From contig OZ252146.1 of the NCBI GenBank assembly GCA_965248735.1, positions 2,790,001 through 2,854,000 of the forward strand: 64,000 nucleotides of DNA, written 5' to 3'. A program made the translations under genes and the position numbers. The notes beneath the pieces were generated by a model, which did no database searches, had not been told where the DNA came from, and saw nothing but the letters and a program-made list of their open reading frames with translations. Position 1 is the first letter of the stretch; every line of letters starts with the position of its first letter. Below are positions 24,381 through 33,301 of this stretch, one piece after another. The DNA is from Aldehydirespirator sp965248735 (GTDB lineage Bacteria > Actinomycetota > Acidimicrobiia > Acidimicrobiales > Aldehydirespiratoraceae).

Positions 24381-25343
24381 CTAGCCGGGGCCTCTGGACT
24401 TCATCTCGGCACGGTCGTACGCGGTGACGATGTCGGCGACGATGCGGTGGCGCACGACGTCCCGGCTGGTGAGGTGCACGAACCCGATGCCGTCGATGCC
24501 TGCCAGAATCTTCTCCACGCCGGTCAGGCCGCTGCGCCCACCCTCGACGTCCACCTGGGTCACGTCGCCGGTGACGACCGCCCGGGAGCCGAAGCCGATG
24601 CGGGTCAGGAACATCTTCATCTGCTCGGGCGTGGTGTTCTGGGCCTCGTCGAGGATGATGAAGCTCGAGTTGAGCGTGCGGCCCCGCATGAAGGCCAGCG
24701 GCGCCACCTCCACCGCACCCCGCTCCAGCAGACGCTCCATGCCCTCGCTCCCGACCATGTCGTACAGGGCGTCGTAGAGAGGGCGCAGATAGGGGTCGAC
24801 CTTGGCCATGAGGTCCCCGGGCAGGAACCCGAGCCTCTCCCCCGCCTCCACCGCGGGCCGGGTGAGGATGATCCGGCTGACCTCGTCGTTGTGCAGCGCG
24901 CTGACCGCCATCGCCACCGCCAGCCAGCTCTTGCCCGTTCCTGCCGGCCCGATGCTGAACGTGATCACGCTCTGGCCCATCACGTCCACATAGCGCTTCT
25001 GCCCCGCTGACTTCGGGTGGACGACGCGGCCGCCGGCCGTGCGCAGCACGTCGTGGGTCAGCACCTCGGAGGCTCGGACGTTGCAGCGCACCATGTCGAT
25101 CGTGCGGTCGATGGTGCGGACGTCGAGGCGCTGGCCGTGCTCCAGGAGCAGGATCAGCTCCTCGAAGAGCCGGGCGACGGTCTCTGCCTCGTCTCCGAGG
25201 ACGCTCACCTCGTTGCCCCGCAGATGGATGCGGCTGCCGGGGAAGGCGCTTTCGAGCTGTCGCAGGTTCGCGTCGTGCTCGCCCACCAAGGGTCCGAGCA
25301 AGTGGTTGGCGGGGACGCGGATGGTAGCGGCGGTCTCGGACAT
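24381..25343 (-). CDS. phoH: PhoH-family ATPase (YbeZ-like)
   Basis: PhoH/YbeZ proteins are RecA-fold ATPases linked to RNA metabolism with YbeY. The 320-aa product has an N-terminal KH-like region (RIHLRGNEVSVLG), Walker A FSIGPAGTGKSWLAVAMAV, the GERLGFLPGDLMAKVDPYLRPLYDAL block, and Walker B FIILDEAQNTTPEQMKMFLT. It leads the phoH-ybeY-corC-era operon. Confidence 0.95.
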   Translation of the reverse strand: MSETAATIRVPANHLLGPLVGEHDANLRQLESAFPGSRIHLRGNEVSVLGDEAETVARLFEELILLLEHGQRLDVRTIDRTIDMVRCNVRASEVLTHDVLRTAGGRVVHPKSAGQKRYVDVMGQSVITFSIGPAGTGKSWLAVAMAVSALHNDEVSRIILTRPAVEAGERLGFLPGDLMAKVDPYLRPLYDALYDMVGSEGMERLLERGAVEVAPLAFMRGRTLNSSFIILDEAQNTTPEQMKMFLTRIGFGSRAVVTGDVTQVDVEGGRSGLTGVEKILAGIDGIGFVHLTSRDVVRHRIVADIVTAYDRAEMKSRGPG

Positions 25344-25438
25344 GCGGTGTGTCTCGACGGGAGGCTACACGAAGGGCTCGCCCCCACAGCAATCGCGCCG
25401 CTGCGGTGACCCGCCTCCGGCCGGTCGCGGCTCGTCCG

Positions 25439-26902
25439 CTAGGGAGCCGGCCGCTGCCGGCGCTTCCGGCGGTCGAGGAAGCGATAAACGTCGAGCAGGT
25501 CGATTCCCGGGAAGGGCAGGAAGGACCGCTGCGAGGGCGGCAGGGCCGACAGCACGTGGCTGCGCTCCGCGGCCGAGGGCCAGGCCACTCCCTCCCAGTC
25601 GCGCGCCAGCCGCGGGTCGGGCTCTATGTCCTTGGAGCGGGCGTGCTCGCGCCGCAGCGTCTCCGAGCCGCGGAAGTGGCGGGCGTGCTGGGCTGTGGTG
25701 CCCAGCGTGATGGCATAGGGGTTGCGGTCGTTCTCGGTCTCGATGTAGGTGATGCAGAAGTACTCCCCCTCATCGAGGACGGTGTACTGCTCGTGCAACA
25801 GGAAGTGCCCGTGGGCGCCCCAGGCTTGCCGGGCTCCCCATTGGCGGGGGACGCGCTCGCCCTCGAGCCCGCCGTCGGAGGTGACCGTGAACGTCAGCCC
25901 GTCGTTCTCGTACGCCTTGGAGATCACGCCCTCGGCGTCGGTGCGCAGGAAGTGGACGGGCAGGCCGAGGTGGACGGTGGCCAGGTTGGTGAAGCGGTGG
26001 GCGGCCATCTCGTAGGAGATGTAGAACATCTCCTTGAGGTCTTCGACACTGATGTCGCCCTGCCGCTTCGCCTCGCTCAGCAGGTCCACCGCCGGCGCCT
26101 CGGGCGCGAGCACCGCGGCTGAGAAGTAGTTCGACTCGATCCGCTGCCGCAGGTAGTTGCCGAAATCCGAGGTGTCCGAATGCTCCAGCGCGAAGTGCCC
26201 GAGCGTCTGGAGGACCACCGACCTCGCCTGGCGGACCTTCAGGTCGTCCTGGTCGCCGATGTAGATCACCCTGTCGCGGGTGTCGGTGATCGAGCGGGCC
26301 GTGCGGGGAAGGCCGGCGACGCGCTGGATGCGGAAGCCGTAGCTGCTCACCAGCTCGGTGAGGACGCGCTCGCTGATCGGGCCCGAGCCGGGGTACCCGG
26401 CCAGGGCCAGCCGCTCGGCCGCGATGTTCTCGATGTCGACGAAATAGTTGTGCCGGTCGCGCATCTGGTGGCGCAGCTCCGAGTTGGCTCTCCGGGCGCT
26501 TTCGGTGGCGTCAGCCGGGCCGGCGGCGCGCTCGCAGACGGCCCGGCCCAGGCCTGCGAGGTGCTCCAGAACCTCGTCGCCGAGGCGCGCCGAGGGCTTG
26601 AGGACCGGCAGGTCGAGCTGCCGGTACGCCGGATGGCCCTGGGCCCGCAGCAGCTCCAGCTCGAGCTCGGCGCGGCGGTCGGGCGGGGAGTTGGTGAGCA
26701 GATCGGCTGTGGTGGTGCCAAGAGCCTCGGCGAGGTCGCTCAGCACGCCGAGGCGGGGCTCGACCTTACCGTTCTCGAGTCGCGACAGGTAGGCGGCCGG
26801 CCGGCCCGTCCTTTCGGCCAGGTCCGCGAGGGTGAGGCCGCGGCTGCGTCGGGTGTGGCGCAGGCGGCGACCGAGCACGAGAAGGTCGGGTTCGGCGGGC
26901 AT
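25439..26902 (-). CDS. ramB: RamB/ScfR-type XRE regulator of acetate/glyoxylate metabolism
   Basis: From the ATG at 26902 the product is 487 aa. The XRE helix-turn-helix spans about residues 8-62 (LGRRLRHTRRSRGLTLADLAERTG; YLSRLENGKVEPRL). A middle IrrE/ImmA-like domain has HFALEH, a degenerate version of a metallopeptidase HExxH. The C-terminal ScfR region contains FCITYIETENDRNPY. In Corynebacterium, RamB represses aceA and aceB, and this gene is divergent from an aceA homologue 156 bp away. Control of aceA and of itself is inferred from that arrangement. Acyl-CoA or other short-chain effectors are known for the family. Confidence 0.88.
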   Translation of the reverse strand: MPAEPDLLVLGRRLRHTRRSRGLTLADLAERTGRPAAYLSRLENGKVEPRLGVLSDLAEALGTTTADLLTNSPPDRRAELELELLRAQGHPAYRQLDLPVLKPSARLGDEVLEHLAGLGRAVCERAAGPADATESARRANSELRHQMRDRHNYFVDIENIAAERLALAGYPGSGPISERVLTELVSSYGFRIQRVAGLPRTARSITDTRDRVIYIGDQDDLKVRQARSVVLQTLGHFALEHSDTSDFGNYLRQRIESNYFSAAVLAPEAPAVDLLSEAKRQGDISVEDLKEMFYISYEMAAHRFTNLATVHLGLPVHFLRTDAEGVISKAYENDGLTFTVTSDGGLEGERVPRQWGARQAWGAHGHFLLHEQYTVLDEGEYFCITYIETENDRNPYAITLGTTAQHARHFRGSETLRREHARSKDIEPDPRLARDWEGVAWPSAAERSHVLSALPPSQRSFLPFPGIDLLDVYRFLDRRKRRQRPAP

Positions 26903-27057
26903 GAACGAAAGAATCGCAGATCTTGCTTGGAACAACAACTTTGATCCTTGTCTGCCGAGCAGAACGCTGACAATCGTCGCTTCATGCGACGACGCTTGGC
27001 TACAGGGAGGCACCGGCAACTGGTCGGTGCCGCACCGCTTGAGCAGGAGGGCGACCG
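26903..27057. promoter_or_regulatory. Divergent ramB-aceA control region
   Basis: This 155-bp region separates the two divergent starts. It contains AACTTTG (about 26936), half of the RamB-type box known in Corynebacterium, and two hairpins: CGTCGC-TTCAT-GCGACG near 26985, and GGCACCG/CGGTGCC (27009-27015 with 27025-27031) just before the aceA ribosome-binding site AGGAGG. The operator assignment is tentative. Confidence 0.45.
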
Positions 27058-28362
27058 ATGGCGAGCACGACGAATGCCGGTCCGAGCTTCGCGGAGCAGG
27101 TTGAGGCCTTGGAGGCCGACTGGGCCAGCAACCCGCGTTGGAGGGGCGTGCGGCGCGACTACTCCCCGGCCGACGTGGTGCGCCTTCGCGGCTCGGTGAC
27201 GCCGGCGTGCACGCTGGCGCGCACCGGCGCGGCGAAGCTGTGGCAGCGCCTGCACGACATGGACTACGTGCGCGCCCTCGGAGCCATGACCGGCGGCCAG
27301 GCCATCCAGTTCGCCAAAGCGGGACTGCCGGCGCTGTACCTGTCGGGCTGGCAGGTGGCCGGCGACGCCAACCTCGCCGGGCAGGTGTACCCCGACCAGT
27401 CGCTGTATCCGGTCGACTCGGTGCCGTCGGTTGTGACCCGCCTCAACAACGCGCTGCGACGCGCCGACCAGATCGAGTGGAGCGAGACTGCAGGGCACCC
27501 GAGCCGCGACTACATGCTGCCCATCGTGGCCGACGCCGAGGCGGGCTTCGGGGGGCCGCTCAACGCGTTCGAGCTAATGAAGGCGATGATCGAGGCCGGC
27601 GCGGCCGGGGTCCACTTCGAGGACCAGCTCAGCTCGGCCAAGAAGTGTGGCCACATGGGCGGCAAGGTGCTGGTTCCCACCTCCCAGCACCTGTCGACGC
27701 TCAGGGCGGCCAGGCTGGCCGCGGACGTCCTGGGCGTTGAGACCATACTGATCGCCCGCACCGACGCGTTGAGCGCCGCGCTCGTCACGAGCGACGTGGA
27801 CGAGCGGGATCGGGGCAGGCTTACCGGTGAGCGAACCGCGGAGGGGTTCTTCGTCACCGCGCCCGGGCTGGAGGCGCCGATCCAGCGCAGCCTCGCCTAC
27901 GCGCCCTACTGCGACCTGCTGTGGTGCGAGACGTCCACCCCCGACCTGGACGAGGCGAGGGCGTTCGCGGACGCCGTGCACGACGTGTATCCCGACAAGA
28001 TGCTGGCCTACAACTGCTCGCCCTCGTTCAACTGGCGGGCGCACCTCGACGACGCCGAGATCGCCGTGTTCCAGAAGGAGCTGGGCGCTATGGGCTACGC
28101 GTTCCAGTTCATAACGCTGGCCGGGTGGCACGCGCTCAACGCATCGGCGTTCGAGCTGGCGCGCGCCTACCAGGGCGACGACATGACGGCCTACGTCGCA
28201 CTCCAGCAGCGCGAGATGGAGATGGAGGCCCTGGGCTACACCGCGACCCGCCACCAGCGCGAGGTCGGAGCCGGATACTTCGACCAGGTGGCCACTGTCA
28301 TCTCCGGCGGCACCGCCTCCACTCTGGCACTCGAGGGCAGCACCGAGCAGGCCCAGTTCTAG
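27058..28362 (+). CDS. aceA: Isocitrate lyase
   Basis: Isocitrate lyase cleaves isocitrate to succinate and glyoxylate, allowing growth on acetate or fatty acids. The 434-aa product contains the catalytic-loop signature KKCGHMGGK with its active-site Cys, YMLPIVADAEAGFGG (metal site), LIARTDAL, the LAYNCSPSFNWR block, and GYAFQFITLAGWHALN. AGGAGG lies 8 nt before the ATG. No malate synthase gene is in the window. Confidence 0.97.
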   Translation: MASTTNAGPSFAEQVEALEADWASNPRWRGVRRDYSPADVVRLRGSVTPACTLARTGAAKLWQRLHDMDYVRALGAMTGGQAIQFAKAGLPALYLSGWQVAGDANLAGQVYPDQSLYPVDSVPSVVTRLNNALRRADQIEWSETAGHPSRDYMLPIVADAEAGFGGPLNAFELMKAMIEAGAAGVHFEDQLSSAKKCGHMGGKVLVPTSQHLSTLRAARLAADVLGVETILIARTDALSAALVTSDVDERDRGRLTGERTAEGFFVTAPGLEAPIQRSLAYAPYCDLLWCETSTPDLDEARAFADAVHDVYPDKMLAYNCSPSFNWRAHLDDAEIAVFQKELGAMGYAFQFITLAGWHALNASAFELARAYQGDDMTAYVALQQREMEMEALGYTATRHQREVGAGYFDQVATVISGGTASTLALEGSTEQAQF

Positions 28363-28538
28363 CTAAGAACGTGCGCAGATAGGTGGTGAGCGCCTCGCGG
28401 TGAACGGCTGTGTCTCCCGCTCTTGTTCGCTGCGCTCACGGGCCGCTCGGGCCACGGCCTCGCTCGACGTTCCGTTGATTGGTACGTGAACTGCGGCCTA
28501 ACCGCTCGGCCTCTAGGGCGCGCTGCCGGTGCGGAGGG

Positions 28539-29663
28539 TCAGTCCGGACGGTGGTACACCTCTGAGCGGCGACGGCTGCGCGTGAACACGATCTGCCAGA
28601 GCTGCAGGGCCCGGGCCCGGAACGATCCGGCCGAGCTGAGCAGGTAGTACTCCCAGGTGCGGCGGAAGCGCTCGTCGTAGGCGGGCAGGTCCTCCCAGGC
28701 CTCGGTCAGGTTGCGGTGCCACGCCATGAGCGTGCGGTCGTAGTACGGGCCGAAGTTCTGCACGTCCTCGATGACCCAGTCACGCTCGGAGGCCGACGAG
28801 ATCTGGCCCAGCGACGGAACCACCCCGCCGGGGAAGATGTGCTTGTCGAACCACGGGTCGGTGTGGTTCTTCGACTCCAGCGACCCGATGGTGTGGTGCA
28901 GCATCATGCCGTCGCCCGACAGCAGGTCGTTGCAGCGCTCGAAGAAGGTCTTGAGGTTGCGCGGGCCGACATGCTCCATCATCCCGATCGACACAATCCG
29001 ATCGAAGCGGCCCTGCACGTCGCGGTAGTCGCACTCCTGGATCTCGACGGGCAGGCCCGCGCAGAGGTCCCGGGCCACACGGGCCTGCTCGCGGGCCGGA
29101 GTGACACCCGCGACCGTCACACCGTGCTCGGAGGCCGCGTGCCGGGCGAAGCCTCCCCAGCCGCATCCGATGTCGAGCAGCCTCATGTCCGGCTCTAGGC
29201 GCAGCTTGCGGCAGATCAGGTCGAGCTTGTCCTCCTGGGCCTGGTCCAGGTCTTCGGAGCGTCGCCAGTAGCCGCACGAGTAGATCATGCGCTTGTCGAG
29301 CATCCGCTCGTAGAGGTCGTTTCCGATGTTGTAGTGCGCGCCCGCGTTTCTGCGGGCCCGCCGGGCGGTTTGGCGGTTCATTGCGCGTGCCTTGGCGACG
29401 TGCAGCGTCAAACCGGGCCGGGGCCGCACCAGCGAGCGCAGGTCGAGGGTCTGCACCTTGGCGATGAACTCGTCGAGCTGGTTGGCGTCCCACCAGCCGT
29501 CCTGGTACGACTCGCCGAGCCCGAGCTCGCGCTCCGCGATTACCCGCGCCCAGAAGCGGTCGTCGTGCACGGCTATGTCGCGGGGCTGATCGCCGCCGAC
29601 CTCGATTCCGGCATTGTGCAGGATCTCGAGGCCCAGGCTCCTGGCTTTTTCGAGGTCGGCCAC
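28539..29663 (-). CDS. cfa: Cyclopropane-fatty-acyl-phospholipid synthase (Cfa family)
   Basis: This SAM-dependent methyltransferase methylenates or methylates unsaturated lipid acyl chains. The 374-aa product has an N-terminal lipid-binding region (FWARVIAERELGLGESYQDGWWD), HYNIGNDLYERMLD, SCGYWRRSEDLDQAQEDKL, the SAM site LLDIGCGWGGFARHAA, and MMEHVGPRNLKTFFE. The GTG at 29663 gives the usual family length. It converges with aceA across about 175 bp without features. Related CmaA/UfaA enzymes differ in product, so cyclopropanation is the default call rather than proven. Confidence 0.93.
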   Translation of the reverse strand: MADLEKARSLGLEILHNAGIEVGGDQPRDIAVHDDRFWARVIAERELGLGESYQDGWWDANQLDEFIAKVQTLDLRSLVRPRPGLTLHVAKARAMNRQTARRARRNAGAHYNIGNDLYERMLDKRMIYSCGYWRRSEDLDQAQEDKLDLICRKLRLEPDMRLLDIGCGWGGFARHAASEHGVTVAGVTPAREQARVARDLCAGLPVEIQECDYRDVQGRFDRIVSIGMMEHVGPRNLKTFFERCNDLLSGDGMMLHHTIGSLESKNHTDPWFDKHIFPGGVVPSLGQISSASERDWVIEDVQNFGPYYDRTLMAWHRNLTEAWEDLPAYDERFRRTWEYYLLSSAGSFRARALQLWQIVFTRSRRRSEVYHRPD

Positions 29664-29722
29664 GGCGCGTCTCGCCTCCTGTGTCCGCTTGCTTGTCCGC
29701 TTGCTGTTTCCATCAGCGCCCG

Positions 29723-29796
29723 CACCCCCGACAGGACTCGAACCCGCAACCTGAGGGGTAGAAACCCTCCGCTCTATCCAGTTGAGCTACGGGGGC
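29723..29796 (-). tRNA. tRNA-Arg (anticodon TCT)
   Basis: The minus strand reads GCCCCCGTAGCTCAACTGG and continues with anticodon loop TTTCTAC inside a GAGGG/CCCTC stem, then GGTTCGAGTCC in the T arm. The acceptor pairs CCCCCG with CGGGGG. CCA is not encoded. The anticodon TCT decodes AGA. Confidence 0.93.
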
Positions 29797-29893
29797 GTGT
29801 CAAGACTACCTCCGCCCCGAGCCGCGGATGGCGCTCCGCGTTCAGCCGCGGCCCGCGGTCGGTAGGCTGTGGACCGCCCGCTTCGGCGGTCGT

Positions 29894-29968
29894 GGTGGCC
29901 GTAGCTCAGTCGGTTAGAGCGCCGGGTTGTGGTCCCGGAGGTCGGGGGTTCGAGTCCCCTCGGTCACC
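29894..29968 (+). tRNA. tRNA-His (anticodon GTG)
   Basis: The acceptor GTGGCCG (29895-29901) pairs with CGGTCAC, with an extra 5' G at 29894 as expected of tRNA-His and a C discriminator. The D arm is TAGCTCAGTCGGTTAGAGC, the anticodon loop TTGTGGT lies in a CCGGG/CCCGG stem, and the T arm is GGGGGTTCGAGTCCCCT. Confidence 0.95.
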
Positions 29969-30041
29969 CGTTCCCGTCCTGTCCTTGTTCCGTAGGCGGG
30001 GCGGGATCTTCGGGGGTGCGCTATCCTTGTCCGTCGCACGA

Positions 30042-30115
30042 GCGCCTCTAGCTCAATTTGGCAGAGCAACGGACTCTTAATCCGCAGGTTCTGGGTTCGA
30101 GTCCCAGGGGGCGTA
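30042..30115 (+). tRNA. tRNA-Lys (anticodon CTT)
   Basis: The acceptor GCGCCTC pairs with GGGGCGT, discriminator A. The anticodon loop reads CTCTTAA (CTT) and the T arm is CTGGGTTCGAGTCCCAG. CCA is not encoded. It lies 113 bp upstream of the NYN-domain gene. Confidence 0.94.
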
Positions 30116-30227
30116 CAACGCTGAGTGCATGGGGAGTGCTCCGTTCGGGGCTAAGCTGGAGCAACCGAAAGGGCACTCCGTCGCGACGCGAGGGGTCCGG
30201 CCGGACTTCCGGCCCGCGCGGGGGGTG

Positions 30228-31070
30228 ATGCCGCGCATGGACCGCTACGCAATCTTTGTCGACGCTGAGTACCTCTACACGGAGGGCGGCATGCTCTGCT
30301 GCAACAGCCCCGAGCGGCAGGAGATCCTCCTGTACGGGCTGGGCGCCAACGACTTCCTGGTCGGCCTGGCCACCGACGTCTGCGATCTCCAGCCTCTGCG
30401 CACCTACTGGTACGACACATCCAAGGACGGCGTGCCGACCTCGGCCCAGCAGCTCGTGGCGACCCTGCCGAACATGAAGCTTCGGCTCCAGCGCAGCGGC
30501 CCCCCAGAGCAGCAGGCGCCCCTTGGCGCGGCGATCAGGCGCGACCTCACAACGCTGGCCCGCCAGCGAGCCATCTGTGACGCTTTCCTGCTGTCCGCCG
30601 ACGAGGATCTCATCGAGAGTGTGAGGGAGGTCCAAGACCTGGGACTGCGAGTCACCCTCATCAACATTGCATCCCGCGACGAGCGCGGGGATCCGACCGC
30701 CAGCCTTGCGAACGAGGCTGACGAGGTGATCAAGCTGACCAAGGACGACCTGTCCAGGTTCATTCGGCGCCGTCGGGCCCCCGACGATGCCGCCTCCGAC
30801 ACCTACGACCCGGTCGACTCGGTGGCTGCGGCCGCGACCGAGTTCGCCGAGAGCTGGCTCTACCGGGCCAGCGACGACGAGTTCGACGCCCTGCTCGACC
30901 AGCGGCCCCGCATACCGGAGTCGTTGGACGGGGATCTGCTCTACGCGGTCGAGAACGTGATCGGGGGGAGCCTGCGCGGCCAAGACCGGCTCCGGAGGGC
31001 CGTCCGCCAGGCTTTCTGGAGCCGCATCGACCAGGAGGTCCAGGACTGGCCGTCGGACTCGGAGCGCTAG
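30228..31070 (+). CDS. NYN-domain (LabA/PIN-like) putative ribonuclease
   Basis: The 280-aa product from the ATG at 30228 has an NYN fold with RYAIFVDAEYLY (first acidic residue), a central LPNMKLRLQRSG, and AFLLSADEDLIESVREVQDLG (acidic SxDxD-like motif), matching the LabA/DUF88 branch of PIN-like nucleases. The C-terminal 100 residues are acidic and helical. A start at 30237 (MDRYAIF) is equally plausible. It follows the tRNA-Lys gene. The substrate is unknown; RNA cleavage is inferred from the fold family. Confidence 0.78.
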   Translation: MPRMDRYAIFVDAEYLYTEGGMLCCNSPERQEILLYGLGANDFLVGLATDVCDLQPLRTYWYDTSKDGVPTSAQQLVATLPNMKLRLQRSGPPEQQAPLGAAIRRDLTTLARQRAICDAFLLSADEDLIESVREVQDLGLRVTLINIASRDERGDPTASLANEADEVIKLTKDDLSRFIRRRRAPDDAASDTYDPVDSVAAAATEFAESWLYRASDDEFDALLDQRPRIPESLDGDLLYAVENVIGGSLRGQDRLRRAVRQAFWSRIDQEVQDWPSDSER

Positions 31071-31118
31071 CACCGCGGCTCGTCCCCGAATTCTCCTGAA
31101 CTCCCCCGCCTAGGTTGG

Positions 31119-31131
31119 ACATGTTACATGT
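31119..31131. promoter_or_regulatory. Palindromic candidate operator upstream of the CobW-amidohydrolase-UbiD genes
   Basis: ACATGTTACATGT is two ACATGT arms around one base, 80 bp before the CobW-like start. A GntR/FCD regulator gene flanks the cluster, and regulators of this family bind short palindromes of this kind. The link is inference. Confidence 0.35.
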
Positions 31132-31211
31132 ACGATGGTGTACTGACGCGAGATGATTCCAAGCGCAGCACATCCGCGGGTCGCCCACGCCGACTGCCAA
31201 GCTAAGGGTCG

Positions 31212-32246
31212 ATGACTGCCACCACCCATCGCTCGGCGAAGCTGCCGGTCACCATCCTGACCGGCTTCCTCGGGTCGGGCAAGACAACGTTGCTCAACCA
31301 CATCCTGCGCGAGAACCACGGCAAACGGATTGCCATCATCGAGAACGAGTTCGGCGAGATCAGCATCGACTCCGACCTGGTGGTCTCCTCCGAGGAGGAG
31401 ATCTACGAGATGAGCAACGGGTGCATCTGCTGCGTCGCATCGGTCCGCGGCGACCTGCTAGAGGTCATTCGCAAGCTGATGAGCCGCAGTGACGGCATCG
31501 ACTACATCCTCATCGAGACCAGCGGCCTCGCCGATCCGATGCCCGTCGCCCAGGCCTTCTTCGTGGATGACGCGGTCCTCGAGGAGGTCGCTCTAGACGC
31601 CGTCGTCACGCTGATCGACTCGAAGCACATCGAGCAGCACCTGGACGAGGTCCGCTACGACGGCATCAGCAGCCAAGCGGTCGACCAGATCGTCAGCGCG
31701 GACCGGATCATCGTGAACAAGGTCGACCTGGTCGACGAAGGCACGGTCGAGCGGATCGAACGTCGTGTCAGGAAGCTGAACCAGCGGTCGGAGATCGATC
31801 GATCGAGCTATGCGGAAGTGAACCTGGACGCCATCTTGGGCATCCAGGCGTTCGAAATCTCACAGCGCGCCGCTTCCGAGCCCTCGTTCCTGGAGAACCG
31901 CTACGTGCACGGCCATGCCCCCGACGTGGAGACCTGCTCCGTCAGGATCGGCGGGGAACTCGACCGGCAGATGGTGCAGGAGGCCGCCCGCGAGATTGCG
32001 GCTGACTACGGTGCCGACCTTCTGCGCTGGAAGGGAGTGCTCGCCATCGCGGGAAACGATCGGCGGGTCGCGTTGCAAGGCGTGCATCGGATCTTCGAGA
32101 TCCACGATCTCGACCGCTGGGAGGGTCCGCACCGCGACAGCAGGGCGGTCTTCATCGGCAAGAACCTGAATCGAGACCAGCTAGCTCGGCGCCTCCAGCG
32201 CTGTGCCGTAGATTCTCGGCACGAGGTCCACGTGGCATGGCGATGA
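31212..32246 (+). CDS. CobW/COG0523-family GTP-binding metallochaperone-like protein
   Basis: The 344-aa protein has Walker A ILTGFLGSGKTTLLNHIL, an IIENEFGEISID loop, the metal-binding GCICC motif (CxCC), IDYILIETSGLADP, VVTLIDSK and VNKVDL. A C-terminal CobW_C domain follows (RWKGVLAIAG; VHRIFEIHDLDRWEG). COG0523 GTPases deliver or insert metals such as Zn or Co. It stands first in a run with an amidohydrolase and a UbiD-type enzyme, suggesting it metallates one of these, probably the amidohydrolase. It could instead belong to general zinc homeostasis with the znu/zur genes 3-6 kb downstream. Confidence 0.88.
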   Translation: MTATTHRSAKLPVTILTGFLGSGKTTLLNHILRENHGKRIAIIENEFGEISIDSDLVVSSEEEIYEMSNGCICCVASVRGDLLEVIRKLMSRSDGIDYILIETSGLADPMPVAQAFFVDDAVLEEVALDAVVTLIDSKHIEQHLDEVRYDGISSQAVDQIVSADRIIVNKVDLVDEGTVERIERRVRKLNQRSEIDRSSYAEVNLDAILGIQAFEISQRAASEPSFLENRYVHGHAPDVETCSVRIGGELDRQMVQEAAREIAADYGADLLRWKGVLAIAGNDRRVALQGVHRIFEIHDLDRWEGPHRDSRAVFIGKNLNRDQLARRLQRCAVDSRHEVHVAWR

Positions 32247-32310
32247 CCGACTGGGCCGGACCCCGAGCAGCCGTTGAATCATCAGATCTCATTACCAAGG
32301 AGCTATCCGC

Positions 32311-33231
32311 ATGATCATCGATACACACCTGCACCCCACCAACATCGTCGACGAGGCTTGGCGCCACACCGGTGAGCCGTTCACAGGCGAACGCATGATC
32401 GAGATGATGGATGGGCCCTACTGGATCAACGGCAAGCCGCGTCGCATCGACATGGGCTTCATCCAGCCCCCTCCAGGCAACACGGCGTGGCGCGACGGCG
32501 GGAGGTCGGGGCGAGAGGGCATACGCGACTACATGGCCTATGTGGCCGAACTGACCCAGAAGTACCCCGACCGCTTCATCGGCAACTTCAACTACAACCC
32601 GCGCTTCGGTCCTGAGAACGGAGCAGCCGAGCTGGAGTTCCACGTGAAGGAGTACGGCTTCAAGATGCTCAAGCTTCACGCCAATATGCACGCCTACCGC
32701 CCTGATCGAGCGCTGGACTGGCTGCGCCCGGTTATGCGGAAGTGCGACGAGCTGGGTGTCATCGTCCTGATTCACACTGGTGACGGCCCGTACTCGATCC
32801 CGACGCAGTTCTACCCCATCATCCGCGAGTTCCCGAACGTGAACTTCATCATCGGGCACTTCGGGGTTCAGACCGGGGGCGTCTATTGCTTCGAGGCGTT
32901 CTGGATGATCATGGACTCCCCCAACGTGTACGGCGAGTCGGGCTGGCTCCTTCAGTCCCGCATCGTCGAGTTCGCCAAGGAAATGCCACAGGACCGCCTC
33001 GTCTTCGGCACCGACTCGCCGCCGAACGATCCAGGCATGTGGCTGACCCATCTCGAGGTCTTGTGCCACGACGCGCCCCAGGGCATCAATGCCAGCGAGG
33101 ATCAGCTGGAGGACTACATGGGCAACAACATTGCCCGACTGGTCGGCATCACCCCGACTGCGCCTCCCCAGACGGCCGAAGACGCCAGGAGGCAACTCGC
33201 CGACGGCGGCTACGGAACGTCGACCGTCTAG
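32311..33231 (+). CDS. Amidohydrolase-superfamily metal-dependent hydrolase/decarboxylase
   Basis: The 306-aa TIM-barrel protein begins MIIDTHLHPTN, with the HxH metal ligands. It also has HANMHAYRPD, VIVLIHTGDGP, NFIIGHFGVQTGGVY and the final Asp in LVFGTDSPPND. This is the Amidohydro_2 branch, which includes ACMSD-like decarboxylases. AAGGAG precedes the ATG. Its neighbours (CobW-like, UbiD-like, GntR) suggest catabolism of an aromatic or heterocyclic acid. The exact reaction cannot be assigned. Confidence 0.85.
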   Translation: MIIDTHLHPTNIVDEAWRHTGEPFTGERMIEMMDGPYWINGKPRRIDMGFIQPPPGNTAWRDGGRSGREGIRDYMAYVAELTQKYPDRFIGNFNYNPRFGPENGAAELEFHVKEYGFKMLKLHANMHAYRPDRALDWLRPVMRKCDELGVIVLIHTGDGPYSIPTQFYPIIREFPNVNFIIGHFGVQTGGVYCFEAFWMIMDSPNVYGESGWLLQSRIVEFAKEMPQDRLVFGTDSPPNDPGMWLTHLEVLCHDAPQGINASEDQLEDYMGNNIARLVGITPTAPPQTAEDARRQLADGGYGTSTV

Positions 33232-33301
33232 AGGCCGAGCGGTTGGCTGTGCGAGGCGTTGACACCTATCCGCGGGGCCTCCTAGGCCTGGCTCTGCTGC
33301 T

